From: Solimonas fluminis
GTDB taxonomy: Bacteria; Pseudomonadota; Gammaproteobacteria; Nevskiales; Nevskiaceae
Length of the DNA: 64,000 bases
Assembly: GCF_002930645.1 (NCBI RefSeq)
Contig: NZ_PSNW01000007.1
Location: forward strand, 1 to 64,000
Direction: 5' to 3'
Notes under the pieces: generated by a model
What the model saw: only the letters and a program-made list of their open reading frames with translations
What the model was told of the DNA's origin: nothing
Database searches by the model: none
Shown here: positions 1-7,316 of the stretch, piece by piece
Numbering within the stretch: the stretch's first letter is position 1
How the letters are laid out: every line of letters begins with the position of its first letter
Position numbers and translations under genes: made by a program

Positions 1-831
1 CACCACCATCAGCAGCGGCTCGATCGGCGACTTGAGCCAGCCGACGAAGCCGAAGCCCCAGATCGCAGCCACGGCGCTGGTGACGATGGGCGTGACCACG
101 CCCACGACGTTGCGCATGTACAGCACCAGCGACAGGATCAGCGCGCCCACGGTCATGACGGCGATCCAGACCATCTGCTTCTGGTACTGGTAGACCCAGC
201 CGGTCAGTGCCGGCTGGCCGGCCATGTAGACCTCGTGGTTGGCGTCCCGCGCCTTCTCCACCAGGCCCTGCGCGTACTTGAACACCTCGCCGTAGTCCAG
301 GCGCTGCTCGATGAAGGTGGCGTTGATCAGCGTGGCCGACTGGTCGCCGGAGATCAGGAAGTTGCGCGCCGCCGGGCTCTTGTCGACGCGGCCGCGGAAC
401 TCGGCGATCTCCTCCGGCGTCTTGGGCACGTGGTCTTCCATCAGCGGCTTGACGTCGATGCCGTAGGGCGTGGCCTCCGCATACCGCGCCTTCTCGGTGG
501 AGATCGACAGGATCTGGTCGTGGTCCACGCCCGGCGCCAGGTCGATGTCGCGCGTCAGGTCCCAGACCTTCTGCAGCGTCTCCGGGTTGTAGATGTCGCC
601 GTCCTTGCGCTTGACCATCAGCGTCACGGTCAGCGGATTGCCGAAGTTCGGGTGGTCCTTGTAGACCTGCACGAAGGGATCGTCCTTCGGCAGCAGGTCC
701 GAGAAGATCGTCTTCAGCTCGATGTCCTTCATGCCAATGGCGAAGAACACCGTGATGGCGATGAAGATCGCCCACGAGATGCCGCTGTTGCGGATCACGG
801 CCTTGGCGATGCGGAAGCGCAGGTTATCCAT
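1..831 (-). CDS. RND/MMPL family exporter, N-terminal part (runs off window start)
   Basis: The first 277 codons of a predicted membrane exporter of the RND/MMPL superfamily; the 3' part lies outside the window. The translation opens with a cytoplasmic stretch and one hydrophobic helix (about residues 17-35, around SWAIFIAITVFFAIG), then a large extracytoplasmic domain typical of RND pumps, and further helices start near residue 225 (VWIAVMTVGALILSL). The ATG at 831 is the natural start. The family moves hydrophobic compounds or lipids across the inner membrane. It has its own promoter, with a copy of the GGGTGGGG operator at 969-986 shared with the carboxylase, luxR and thiolase units, so it probably serves the same catabolic regulon. 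The substrate cannot be read from sequence. Confidence 0.85.
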   Translation of the reverse strand, partial: MDNLRFRIAKAVIRNSGISWAIFIAITVFFAIGMKDIELKTIFSDLLPKDDPFVQVYKDHPNFGNPLTVTLMVKRKDGDIYNPETLQKVWDLTRDIDLAPGVDHDQILSISTEKARYAEATPYGIDVKPLMEDHVPKTPEEIAEFRGRVDKSPAARNFLISGDQSATLINATFIEQRLDYGEVFKYAQGLVEKARDANHEVYMAGQPALTGWVYQYQKQMVWIAVMTVGALILSLVLYMRNVVGVVTPIVTSAVAAIWGFGFVGWLKSPIEPLLMVV

Positions 832-968
832 GGACACTCCGGAAGCGGGAACCTGTGCTGGGTCTGATGACCGACACTGCCATCTCACTCTCCTCTCTGA
901 TCGTTATGCGCCGCTGCTGAGGCCACGGCTTTTGTTCAAGCAAGCCTAGTTTCCCGAGGAAGAAAAAC

Positions 969-986
969 CCCACCCAAAAGGGCAGT
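969..986 (-). promoter_or_regulatory. GGGTGGGG-type operator upstream of the MMPL exporter
   Basis: Read towards the exporter gene, the site is ACTGCCC-TTTT-GGGTGGG followed by G, one of five related sites in the first 12.6 kb. A -10-like TAGGCT starts 29.5 bp from the operator centre (minus strand, from 948). That puts the operator near -41, as for a class II activator. The binding protein is inferred to be the LuxR/MalT-type regulator at 7317-9989. Confidence 0.6.
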
Positions 987-1074
987 CGAGGAGCAGTTTC
1001 AAGGCCTGGTTAATGCCGCGACGAATGCTCTCGGCTTTTCATGCAGCGCGTCATGCGGACGCACGCTCCCCAGG

Positions 1075-1092
1075 CTCCGCCTGTCGGCGGAG
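1075..1092 (-). terminator. Possible weak terminator after the carboxylase-SDR operon
   Basis: A perfect 7-bp stem (CTCCGCC/GGCGGAG, loop of 4) lies just downstream of the SDR stop on the minus strand. There is no U-run, so it may be only a pause or RNA end-stabilising structure. Nothing else was recognised between 832 and 1127 except the operator at 969-986 and its putative -10. Confidence 0.3.
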
Positions 1093-1127
1093 ACCTTCGC
1101 AATGTCTACTGCCTCAGCTCGACGGAA

Positions 1128-1949
1128 TCAGGACGCGGTCCAACCGCCGTCCACCGGCAACTCGACGCCTGTGATCCACGACGCCGCATCGGACGCCAGG
1201 AAGCGCGCCGCGTTGGCCACGTCGGACGGACGTCCCAGGCGGCCGATGGGGTGAGCCTGGAGGAAGGCCGCCCGGATCTCTTCGATAGATGAGGCGTTCG
1301 CCAGGAACTGGTTCTTGCGCAGGAAGGAGTCGGCCATTTCCGTCTCCACCACGCCCGGATGGATCGAGTTGCAGCGGATGCCGTAGCCGAGGCGGCCGCA
1401 CTCGACGGCTACGTCCTTGGTCAGCAGGCGAACGGCGCCTTTGCTGGCACCGTAGGCGGACAGCCAGGGAACACCGATCAAGCCCGCCACGGACGACAGG
1501 TTGACGATGGAGCCGCCCCGTCCGGCGGGGCCGCCGGGACGCATCGCGATGACCGCATGCTTGCAGCCGAGAAAGACGCCCTCGATGTTGACGGCGGCAA
1601 GACGCTGGAACTCGGACTGCGGGATGTCCGTGATCGGCCCCATGATCTCGATGCCGGCATTGTTGACCAGGATGTCCAGCCCGCCGAAGGCCGTGACCGT
1701 CGCGCCGATGGTGTCGATCCAGTCCTGCTCGCGGGTGACATCGAGATCGCGGTAGGCGGCCCTGCCTCCGGCCGCCGTGATGGACGCCGTCATCGCGCGT
1801 CCGGCGTCACCCTGGCGATCGCTGAGCATCACGGTGGCGCCGGCGGCGGCAAAGACCCGCGCGCACTCGGCGCCGATGCCCTGCGCGGCACCGGTGATCA
1901 AGGCCACCTTTCCTTCCAGCCGGAATTCATCCCTGGATATGGCGGACAT
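1128..1949 (-). CDS. SDR family NAD(P)-dependent dehydrogenase
   Basis: A 273-residue classical short-chain dehydrogenase. It has the cofactor motif TGAAQGIG near residue 20, the NNAG motif near residue 93, a catalytic Ser followed by YGASK near residues 150-165, and a typical C-terminal GVELPVDGGW. Members oxidise secondary alcohols or reduce ketones. It is the last gene of the carboxylase operon, starting 12 bp after the alpha-subunit gene ends. The inferred role is to supply the ketone that the carboxylase uses, like the alcohol dehydrogenase/ketone carboxylase pairs known from isopropanol and phenylethanol pathways. Substrate specificity is not visible. Confidence 0.88.
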   Translation of the reverse strand: MSAISRDEFRLEGKVALITGAAQGIGAECARVFAAAGATVMLSDRQGDAGRAMTASITAAGGRAAYRDLDVTREQDWIDTIGATVTAFGGLDILVNNAGIEIMGPITDIPQSEFQRLAAVNIEGVFLGCKHAVIAMRPGGPAGRGGSIVNLSSVAGLIGVPWLSAYGASKGAVRLLTKDVAVECGRLGYGIRCNSIHPGVVETEMADSFLRKNQFLANASSIEEIRAAFLQAHPIGRLGRPSDVANAARFLASDAASWITGVELPVDGGWTAS

Positions 1950-1961
1950 GGCGCAGTCCGC

Positions 1962-4226
1962 TCAGGCTTGCCGGCCGGAGGCCTGGGCCTTCCGGCAGGC
2001 GGCGAGTTCGGCCTCCAGCTCGGCGATGCGCAGGTCCTTGGGGTTGAGCATGAACTGGCTCTGGAGCGCCGTGCCCGGCATCTTCACCCGCTGCCCCGCG
2101 TTGATCCCGTAGACCTCCTCTGCATTGTCCCAGCAGCCCATGTAGGGCAGATGGGCCGGCGGCTCCGCGGTCACCCAGGTCTTCACGAAGTCATCGTAGG
2201 GGACGCCGCGCGCCTTGCGCGCGGCGCGCTCTTCGGCACGCAGGCGCTGCGTCGCTGCCTCGTCCACCACCTGGGTGTCGGCATCGAACACGACCTTGTA
2301 GATGTCGCGGGCCGTGTCGTTGGAGATGAGATTCTCCTCCAGGTCCTTGATCACCAGGCCAGGGTCGCGCTGCAGTACGTCGCCATAACCGCCACCCGCC
2401 CCCTGGCACATCATGTACAACTCGCCCGGAGCCGCCAGCTCGAAGGTCATGCCCATGCTGTGCGTGGAGTAGCTGGCGCCCTCGAAAGGCTGCGTGTTCA
2501 TCAGCTCGATCATGTCGAAGCTGAACTTCTCCGGGTTCTTCTTCAGCTCGTCGAAGATGTTGATGTTCTTGATCTTGCACAGCGGGTATGCCGGCGAGGC
2601 ATAGCCGCCGAACAGGGGCTGCGAGGAGGAGAACAGCGAGCCGGAGCAGCCGGTCATGAAGCCCCACAGGCCGGAGCGCCGGTAGGTGTGGATCTGCTCG
2701 TAGCCCAGGCCGCTGCGGTGCTTGCCGAAACCGACGCGATCCCGCGCCAGGGTGAAGGCGCCGAGCCGCACCATCGGCAGGTCTTCCTCCATCAGCTCGA
2801 TCTCGCCCAGGTCGCAGTGCGCGGCAAAGGGCGGCGATACCGAGTGCTCGCCGTCGCGGTGCGCGCGACCGCCCTGGCCCATGCCGTTGATGTCGGCGCA
2901 GAAGTTCCCGGTGTACTCGCTGTGCTGGGTCAGGCCGCCGTAGATCAGCGTGGCCGGCTGGTCGTACTGCGGAGCGACGATGGCGGTGTAGCGGTTCGGC
3001 AGGCCGTAGTTGAACTTGGCCATGGGAATGCAGGCCAGGGTCATGGTCTTGAACAGCGGGATCAGGCTCATGGCCTGCGGCGTATCGAAGGAGCCGTTGA
3101 TCAGCGAATTCTTGTCGAAGATGAAGTCGAACGGCGTGAACACCGCCATGGTGAAGGGCAGGTCCGGCCAGATGTTCTGCATGAAGCCGGTGAACAGCAT
3201 GGTCTTGAACGAGGCCTGGCAGGCATTGATGGAACGGTTCAGCAGCTCCGGCGAGCTGCCGCGCATATCGACGATCATGCGGTCGCCCTTGACCGTCAGC
3301 GCCATGTTCAGCTTGAGCAGTGCGCTCTCGCGCAGCGTGGAGTCCGCGAAGCTCACCGTCCTCATGGTGCCGTCCGGCAGTTCGCGGATACGACGGTGAA
3401 CCTCCTGGACCACGTCCTCGATATGCTGGCGCAGGGTCACGACCAACGCGTCCTCGCCGTGCTCCTCGAGCACAGCAATGATGCGTTCGCGCAGGCGCAG
3501 CACTGAATGCAGGCGCACCTTCATGTCTTCCAGTTGCAGCTTGGGGTCGCGTACCGAGTTCTGCAGGAAGGTCACCAGGTCGCGCTTGAGCTCGAAGTTC
3601 TCGACCACCCGGAAGGGCGGCATCTTCAGGCCCTCGTCGAACTTGCTTTCGGCCGCGGCCGGCATGCCGCCGGGCTCGCAGGAGCCGTTCTCGCCCTCGT
3701 GGATGGTGGCCGATATCCAGCAGACCACCCGCCCCCTCCAGAACACCGGCATCATCATCGACTGGTCGGTATTGTGGATGCCGCCGTAGCGGGCATCGTT
3801 GTGGATGAAGCCGTCGCCGTCGCGGATCCCCACGGTGGGCTCGTCGGTCCAGTGCTTGATGACGAACTTGATGGGATAGAACACGGCGGCGGCGAAGCCC
3901 CCCACGCCGTGCGGCGCGATCATGGAAAGATCACCCGCCGCGGTGAAGATCGCCGTGGTCATGTCGCCCCACTTCGCGCCCGGGGCGGCACCCATCTGCT
4001 CGATCATGGTGTTGCTCTCGTCGAGCGCCGCCACCACCAGGCCGCGGACCTCGTTGATCTTGTGCGGGTCCTGCGGTTGCGACAGCAGGGCTTCCTCCTG
4101 GGCGCTGCGGGGGCCGATCCGGTGATCCTCCATGATCTCGGGGTCGGGGGCGTAGAACAGCTTGTTGTCGGCGAGGAAGCGGTCCAGCAGGGCCTTCTGC
4201 TCGGGCGTGACGGTCATTTCGTTCAT
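1962..4226 (-). CDS. Acetone carboxylase-type alpha subunit (hydantoinase B family)
   Basis: A 754-residue hydantoinase B/oxoprolinase-type protein, close in length to the alpha subunit of acetone carboxylase. Residues His151, Asp154 (in HNTD) and His176 (in TIHE) fall, to within one position, where I recall the Mn-binding His150/Asp153/His175 of the Xanthobacter enzyme. The enzyme carboxylates a ketone to a beta-keto acid at the expense of ATP. The gene follows the beta-subunit gene by 24 bp. The exact ketone (acetone, acetophenone or a larger ketone) cannot be told from sequence; overall size and the presence of a zinc-type gamma subunit favour the acetone carboxylase branch over the N-methylhydantoinases. 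Confidence 0.85.
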   Translation of the reverse strand: MNEMTVTPEQKALLDRFLADNKLFYAPDPEIMEDHRIGPRSAQEEALLSQPQDPHKINEVRGLVVAALDESNTMIEQMGAAPGAKWGDMTTAIFTAAGDLSMIAPHGVGGFAAAVFYPIKFVIKHWTDEPTVGIRDGDGFIHNDARYGGIHNTDQSMMMPVFWRGRVVCWISATIHEGENGSCEPGGMPAAAESKFDEGLKMPPFRVVENFELKRDLVTFLQNSVRDPKLQLEDMKVRLHSVLRLRERIIAVLEEHGEDALVVTLRQHIEDVVQEVHRRIRELPDGTMRTVSFADSTLRESALLKLNMALTVKGDRMIVDMRGSSPELLNRSINACQASFKTMLFTGFMQNIWPDLPFTMAVFTPFDFIFDKNSLINGSFDTPQAMSLIPLFKTMTLACIPMAKFNYGLPNRYTAIVAPQYDQPATLIYGGLTQHSEYTGNFCADINGMGQGGRAHRDGEHSVSPPFAAHCDLGEIELMEEDLPMVRLGAFTLARDRVGFGKHRSGLGYEQIHTYRRSGLWGFMTGCSGSLFSSSQPLFGGYASPAYPLCKIKNINIFDELKKNPEKFSFDMIELMNTQPFEGASYSTHSMGMTFELAAPGELYMMCQGAGGGYGDVLQRDPGLVIKDLEENLISNDTARDIYKVVFDADTQVVDEAATQRLRAEERAARKARGVPYDDFVKTWVTAEPPAHLPYMGCWDNAEEVYGINAGQRVKMPGTALQSQFMLNPKDLRIAELEAELAACRKAQASGRQA

Positions 4227-4250
4227 GTTGGGGTCCTTGGCGCGAGACGC

Positions 4251-6383
4251 TCAGTCGATACGGGTAAACCAGACGGCGTTCTGTTGCGCCGCCCGGTAGC
4301 GCCAGCCGGGTTCGATCAGGTAGGTGGTGGCCCGCGTGACGACGATGGCAGGCCCGTCGATCTGGGTCCCCGGCGTCAGGGCCGCCTCGCCGTAGATCGG
4401 CGTCGGCATCGGCTGAGGGTGTCCCACGAAGTGGCAGCTGCGCTCGCCGGTGGCCGGCGGCGGCGGCAGCGCGGCTCCTTCCGGGCGCACGCCGCGGAAG
4501 CGGATGCCGGGGTGCTTCACGTAGGAGCAGACACGGATGGTGTTGATGCGCACACCGGCCTCCGGCGTCTGGCTGCCCTTGCCGAAGCGCTCGCCGTAGC
4601 GTGTATGGAACAGGTCGATCAGCCGCAGCACGTCCTGCGGGCTGTCGATGCGGTTCAGGTCTGCGACGACCGCGGTTTCGACGCGCTGGTTCCCATAGCG
4701 CATGTCCAGTTCCAGCCGGTAGTCGATCTGCTCGGAGGCGAAGCCCTGTCGCAGCAGATCCTCCCGGCCACGGCGCTCCAGTTCGCCGACGATGCCGTTG
4801 AAGCGCGCGTAGTCGCTGAGGAAGCTGGCGCGGTTGGCGTCGAACAGCTGGGTCCAGGTGCTCATCTCGTGGATGTGCATCTGGTTCATGTTGCCTGCGC
4901 CCACGGCCGAAAACACCGAGGCGAACGGCGGCGCCAGGATGGTCCTGACGCCCAGCGCGCGGGCGATGCCGCAGGCGTGCAGAGGGCCGTTGCCGCCGTA
5001 GGCCAGCGTCGTGAAGTTCTCCGGCTCGTATCCGCGCGTGCGCAGTTCGCGCGCGATACCGTTGGCCATGTTGGTGTCGACGGTCTGCTTCACCAGCTTG
5101 GCGGCCTCGATCGGCGAAATCCCCAGCTCATCGCAGAGATGGTCCTCGAAGGCCTGCTTCGAACGCCGTGCATTGAGCCTGATGCGCCCCCCGGCGTAGT
5201 TGGCCGGGTCCAGGTAGCCCAGCAGCATGTCGGCATCGGTCACCGTGGGCTTGAGGCCGCCGCGGTCGTAGCAGGCAGGCCCCGGATCGGAACCGGCGCT
5301 TTCCGGCCCGACCTGGACGGTGCGGAACATGCGGTCGTAGCGGCAGATGGAGCCGCCGCCGGCGCCCAGGGTCACCAGGTGCACCATCGGCACGGAGACC
5401 ATCCAGCGCTCGATGACCGGGTTGAAGTCGTAATGCTTGACTCCGCCTTCCACGACGATGCCGATGTCGAAGCTGGTGCCGCCCATGTCGGTGGCGACGA
5501 TGTTGCCCAGTTCCGCCTGCAGGGCCAGGTGCTCGCTCGCGGCGATGCCGGACACCGGCCCGGAGTGGACGGTCTGCAGCGCATCCGTGGAGTTGAGCTG
5601 GGCCATGCCGCCGGAGTTGTGGTTCACCAGCATCGGCTTGTCGTAGCCCGCCTCGCGCAGATTGAGTTCCAGGGTTCCCAAGCCGTGGTACATCACCTGG
5701 TGGAGGTAGGCGTCGATGATGGTGGACATGGCGCGGACGTACTCGCCCTTGCGCCCGGCCACCTGGTGGCTGAGCAGCATCGGAATGGCACCCAGCAGGT
5801 GGGAGGGATAGTCCTCCAGGAAGATCTCGCGGATGCGCAGTTCGTGAACCGGGTTGACCACGCTGTTGGCGCAGACCACGACGATCGCCTCCGCGCCACG
5901 ATTGACCAGGTCGCGGAGCTTGTGCCGGAGATCGGCCTCGTCCAGCTCCAGCACGATGTCGCCGTCGAAGTCGATGCGCTCGCGCACCTCGGCGATCATG
6001 GGGATCGGCACGATGGGGTCCGGGCGCTGTGCGTTGGGCACGTCCATCTGGCGCTTGTGATCCAGCCCCACGCCGTAGCCCTTGGCGCGCGCCAGCGGCA
6101 CCGAGGAGCGGAAGCCCGCCGTGGTGAGCAGGGCCACCCGCGGTCCCTTGCGCTCGATCAGCGCATTGGTGCCCAGGGTGGTGGCATAGCGCACCGAGTC
6201 CAGCTGCGACAGCAGGTCGCGCTCGGTGATGCACAGCTCGCGGCAGGCATTGGACAGGGCCTCGTTGAAGCCCAGCGCCAGGTTGTGATGCGTCGTGAGC
6301 GCCTTGCTCTCGATGTAGCGATCGCCCCAGGCCACGAAGCAATCCGTGAAGGTGCCACCGATATCGACGGAGACGCGCTTCAT
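4251..6383 (-). CDS. Acetone carboxylase-type beta subunit (hydantoinase A family)
   Basis: A 710-residue hydantoinase A-type ASKHA protein. The N-terminal phosphate-binding loop DIGGTFTD is at residues 7-14, and a second nucleotide motif, DMGGTSFD, lies near residue 300. In acetone carboxylase this subunit uses ATP to phosphorylate the ketone and bicarbonate before C-C bond formation in the alpha subunit. Its ATG overlaps the TGA of the upstream gamma-subunit gene (TCAT at 6380-6383 on the plus strand), so the two are translationally coupled. A very long reading frame on the opposite strand is an antisense artefact of GC-rich codons. Confidence 0.88.
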   Translation of the reverse strand: MKRVSVDIGGTFTDCFVAWGDRYIESKALTTHHNLALGFNEALSNACRELCITERDLLSQLDSVRYATTLGTNALIERKGPRVALLTTAGFRSSVPLARAKGYGVGLDHKRQMDVPNAQRPDPIVPIPMIAEVRERIDFDGDIVLELDEADLRHKLRDLVNRGAEAIVVVCANSVVNPVHELRIREIFLEDYPSHLLGAIPMLLSHQVAGRKGEYVRAMSTIIDAYLHQVMYHGLGTLELNLREAGYDKPMLVNHNSGGMAQLNSTDALQTVHSGPVSGIAASEHLALQAELGNIVATDMGGTSFDIGIVVEGGVKHYDFNPVIERWMVSVPMVHLVTLGAGGGSICRYDRMFRTVQVGPESAGSDPGPACYDRGGLKPTVTDADMLLGYLDPANYAGGRIRLNARRSKQAFEDHLCDELGISPIEAAKLVKQTVDTNMANGIARELRTRGYEPENFTTLAYGGNGPLHACGIARALGVRTILAPPFASVFSAVGAGNMNQMHIHEMSTWTQLFDANRASFLSDYARFNGIVGELERRGREDLLRQGFASEQIDYRLELDMRYGNQRVETAVVADLNRIDSPQDVLRLIDLFHTRYGERFGKGSQTPEAGVRINTIRVCSYVKHPGIRFRGVRPEGAALPPPPATGERSCHFVGHPQPMPTPIYGEAALTPGTQIDGPAIVVTRATTYLIEPGWRYRAAQQNAVWFTRID

Positions 6384-6829
6384 TTCCGCGCTCCGCGGCC
6401 ATGATCGTGACCATGCCCATGGCCATGACCGTGATCGTGGCTGTGCAGGCGGCGCGGAGGATCGGTGCCCACCGGCGCTTCGGTCACTTCATCGCGGCTG
6501 CTCCATTGCCCCTTCAGCGCGTCGATGTCCAGTTCGATGTCGCGCACCGGCGGATGGCCCGGCGGCAGGTACTCGGTCTCGATCATACTGCCGCACTGCG
6601 GGCAGTAGTACTCCAGGATCCGGCACCACCGCGGATCGGGGGAGTAGGTGAACGGGTACTTGGAGGGATCGAGCAGCGGCTTGTGGATTTCCCGAGGATC
6701 GCGGTCGTACACCAGCAAGCCGCGCTTGTAGTTGTCGCGAGCCCCGATCAGGGCAGCTGCGCAGTGACGGCACTCCCAGAGCTCTTTCTCCAGATCGATT
6801 CTTAGGTTTTCGGTAATCAGGACTTTCAT
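6380..6829 (-). CDS. Acetone carboxylase-type gamma subunit with His-rich tail
   Basis: A 149-residue protein resembling the small subunit of acetone carboxylase. It carries a CRHC pair near residue 20 and a CPQC pair near residue 72, which together suit one Zn site. The ATG at 6829 was chosen because it has a GAGGAG ribosome site and gives the family N-terminus MKVLITENLRI; an upstream in-frame ATG would add 68 unrelated residues. Unusually the C-terminus is a run of alternating Gly-His and Asp-His, about ten histidines in the last 25 residues, a likely metal-binding tail. It is the first gene of the operon (gamma-beta-alpha-SDR), whereas characterised acx operons have gamma last. Confidence 0.8.
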   Translation of the reverse strand: MKVLITENLRIDLEKELWECRHCAAALIGARDNYKRGLLVYDRDPREIHKPLLDPSKYPFTYSPDPRWCRILEYYCPQCGSMIETEYLPPGHPPVRDIELDIDALKGQWSSRDEVTEAPVGTDPPRRLHSHDHGHGHGHGHDHGRGARK

Positions 6830-6907
6830 CTGCCGCTCCTCACCTGGGCGCCTGACAGGGACGCGTCTATTGGTTCGGAGAAGTCTATGGATGCCCGGCA
6901 CATCGTC

Positions 6908-6925
6908 CCCACCCAAAAGGGCTGG
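6908..6925 (-). promoter_or_regulatory. GGGTGGGG-type operator of the carboxylase operon
   Basis: In the transcription direction the site reads CCAGCCC-TTTT-GGGTGGG then G. A TAGACT hexamer begins 29.5 bp from its centre, exactly the spacing seen at the exporter promoter. This places the operator near -41 of a sigma-70-type promoter with no clear -35, consistent with activation by the neighbouring LuxR/MalT-type protein (inferred). Confidence 0.65.
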
Positions 6926-7248
6926 TGGGCACACGAGCTTGCCCCACGGATCCATGCTGTCCGCGGAGCGGCTCGGCGTTTCAAGGAAAGAGCGTGCAGG
7001 CGCGCCGGAAGCCAGGCCGTGCAGCGTGACCACGCTTCAGAAGGCAGGAATCCGTGCCGGGGCCATGGCCTGTCGATGCCATGGACATCGCTGTGATGAC
7101 TGCGGATTTTCCGGCAGCACAGACGCGAGGAGGATGCTTACGGCGACGAAGCAACCGACGAGCCATTGGCAACGGCTGCGAAGCGACTCAATGCCGCTTC
7201 GCAGCAGGCCGATGGCCGGCATGGCGGAAAACCCCGGAGGCAACCGGA

Positions 7249-7285
7249 GGGCGGGACCGTTCTGGCACAGGGCGTTGTCCCGCCC
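7249..7285 (-). terminator. Hairpin downstream of the luxR-type gene
   Basis: A 9-bp GC-rich inverted repeat (GGGCGGGAC/GTCCCGCCC) with a 19-nt loop lies about 30 bp after the stop of the luxR-type gene. It lacks a U-run, so terminator function is tentative. Confidence 0.3.
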
Positions 7286-7316
7286 CGCTGATGTCCCTTG
7301 AGGACGTCGGCAGGGC

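Larger units (their letters stand above)
6830..7316. other. Intergenic region between luxR-type gene and carboxylase operon
   Basis: About 490 bp without a convincing gene. It holds the operator at 6908-6925, the putative -10 of the carboxylase operon (TAGACT, minus strand from 6887) and a GC-rich hairpin at 7249-7285. Short open frames on both strands lack ribosome sites and protein-like composition. I see no further features between about 6950 and 7245. Confidence 0.6.

Noticed and set aside
3507-6404. Very long open frame (over 900 codons) on the plus strand opposite the carboxylase beta and alpha genes
   Set aside because: It is an antisense shadow: the product is low-complexity and His/Arg/Gly/Asp-rich without domains, and the opposite strand encodes conserved enzymes.
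6870-7301. Possible small genes between the carboxylase operon and the luxR-type gene
   Set aside because: No ribosome sites, composition not protein-like, and the region contains promoter elements.
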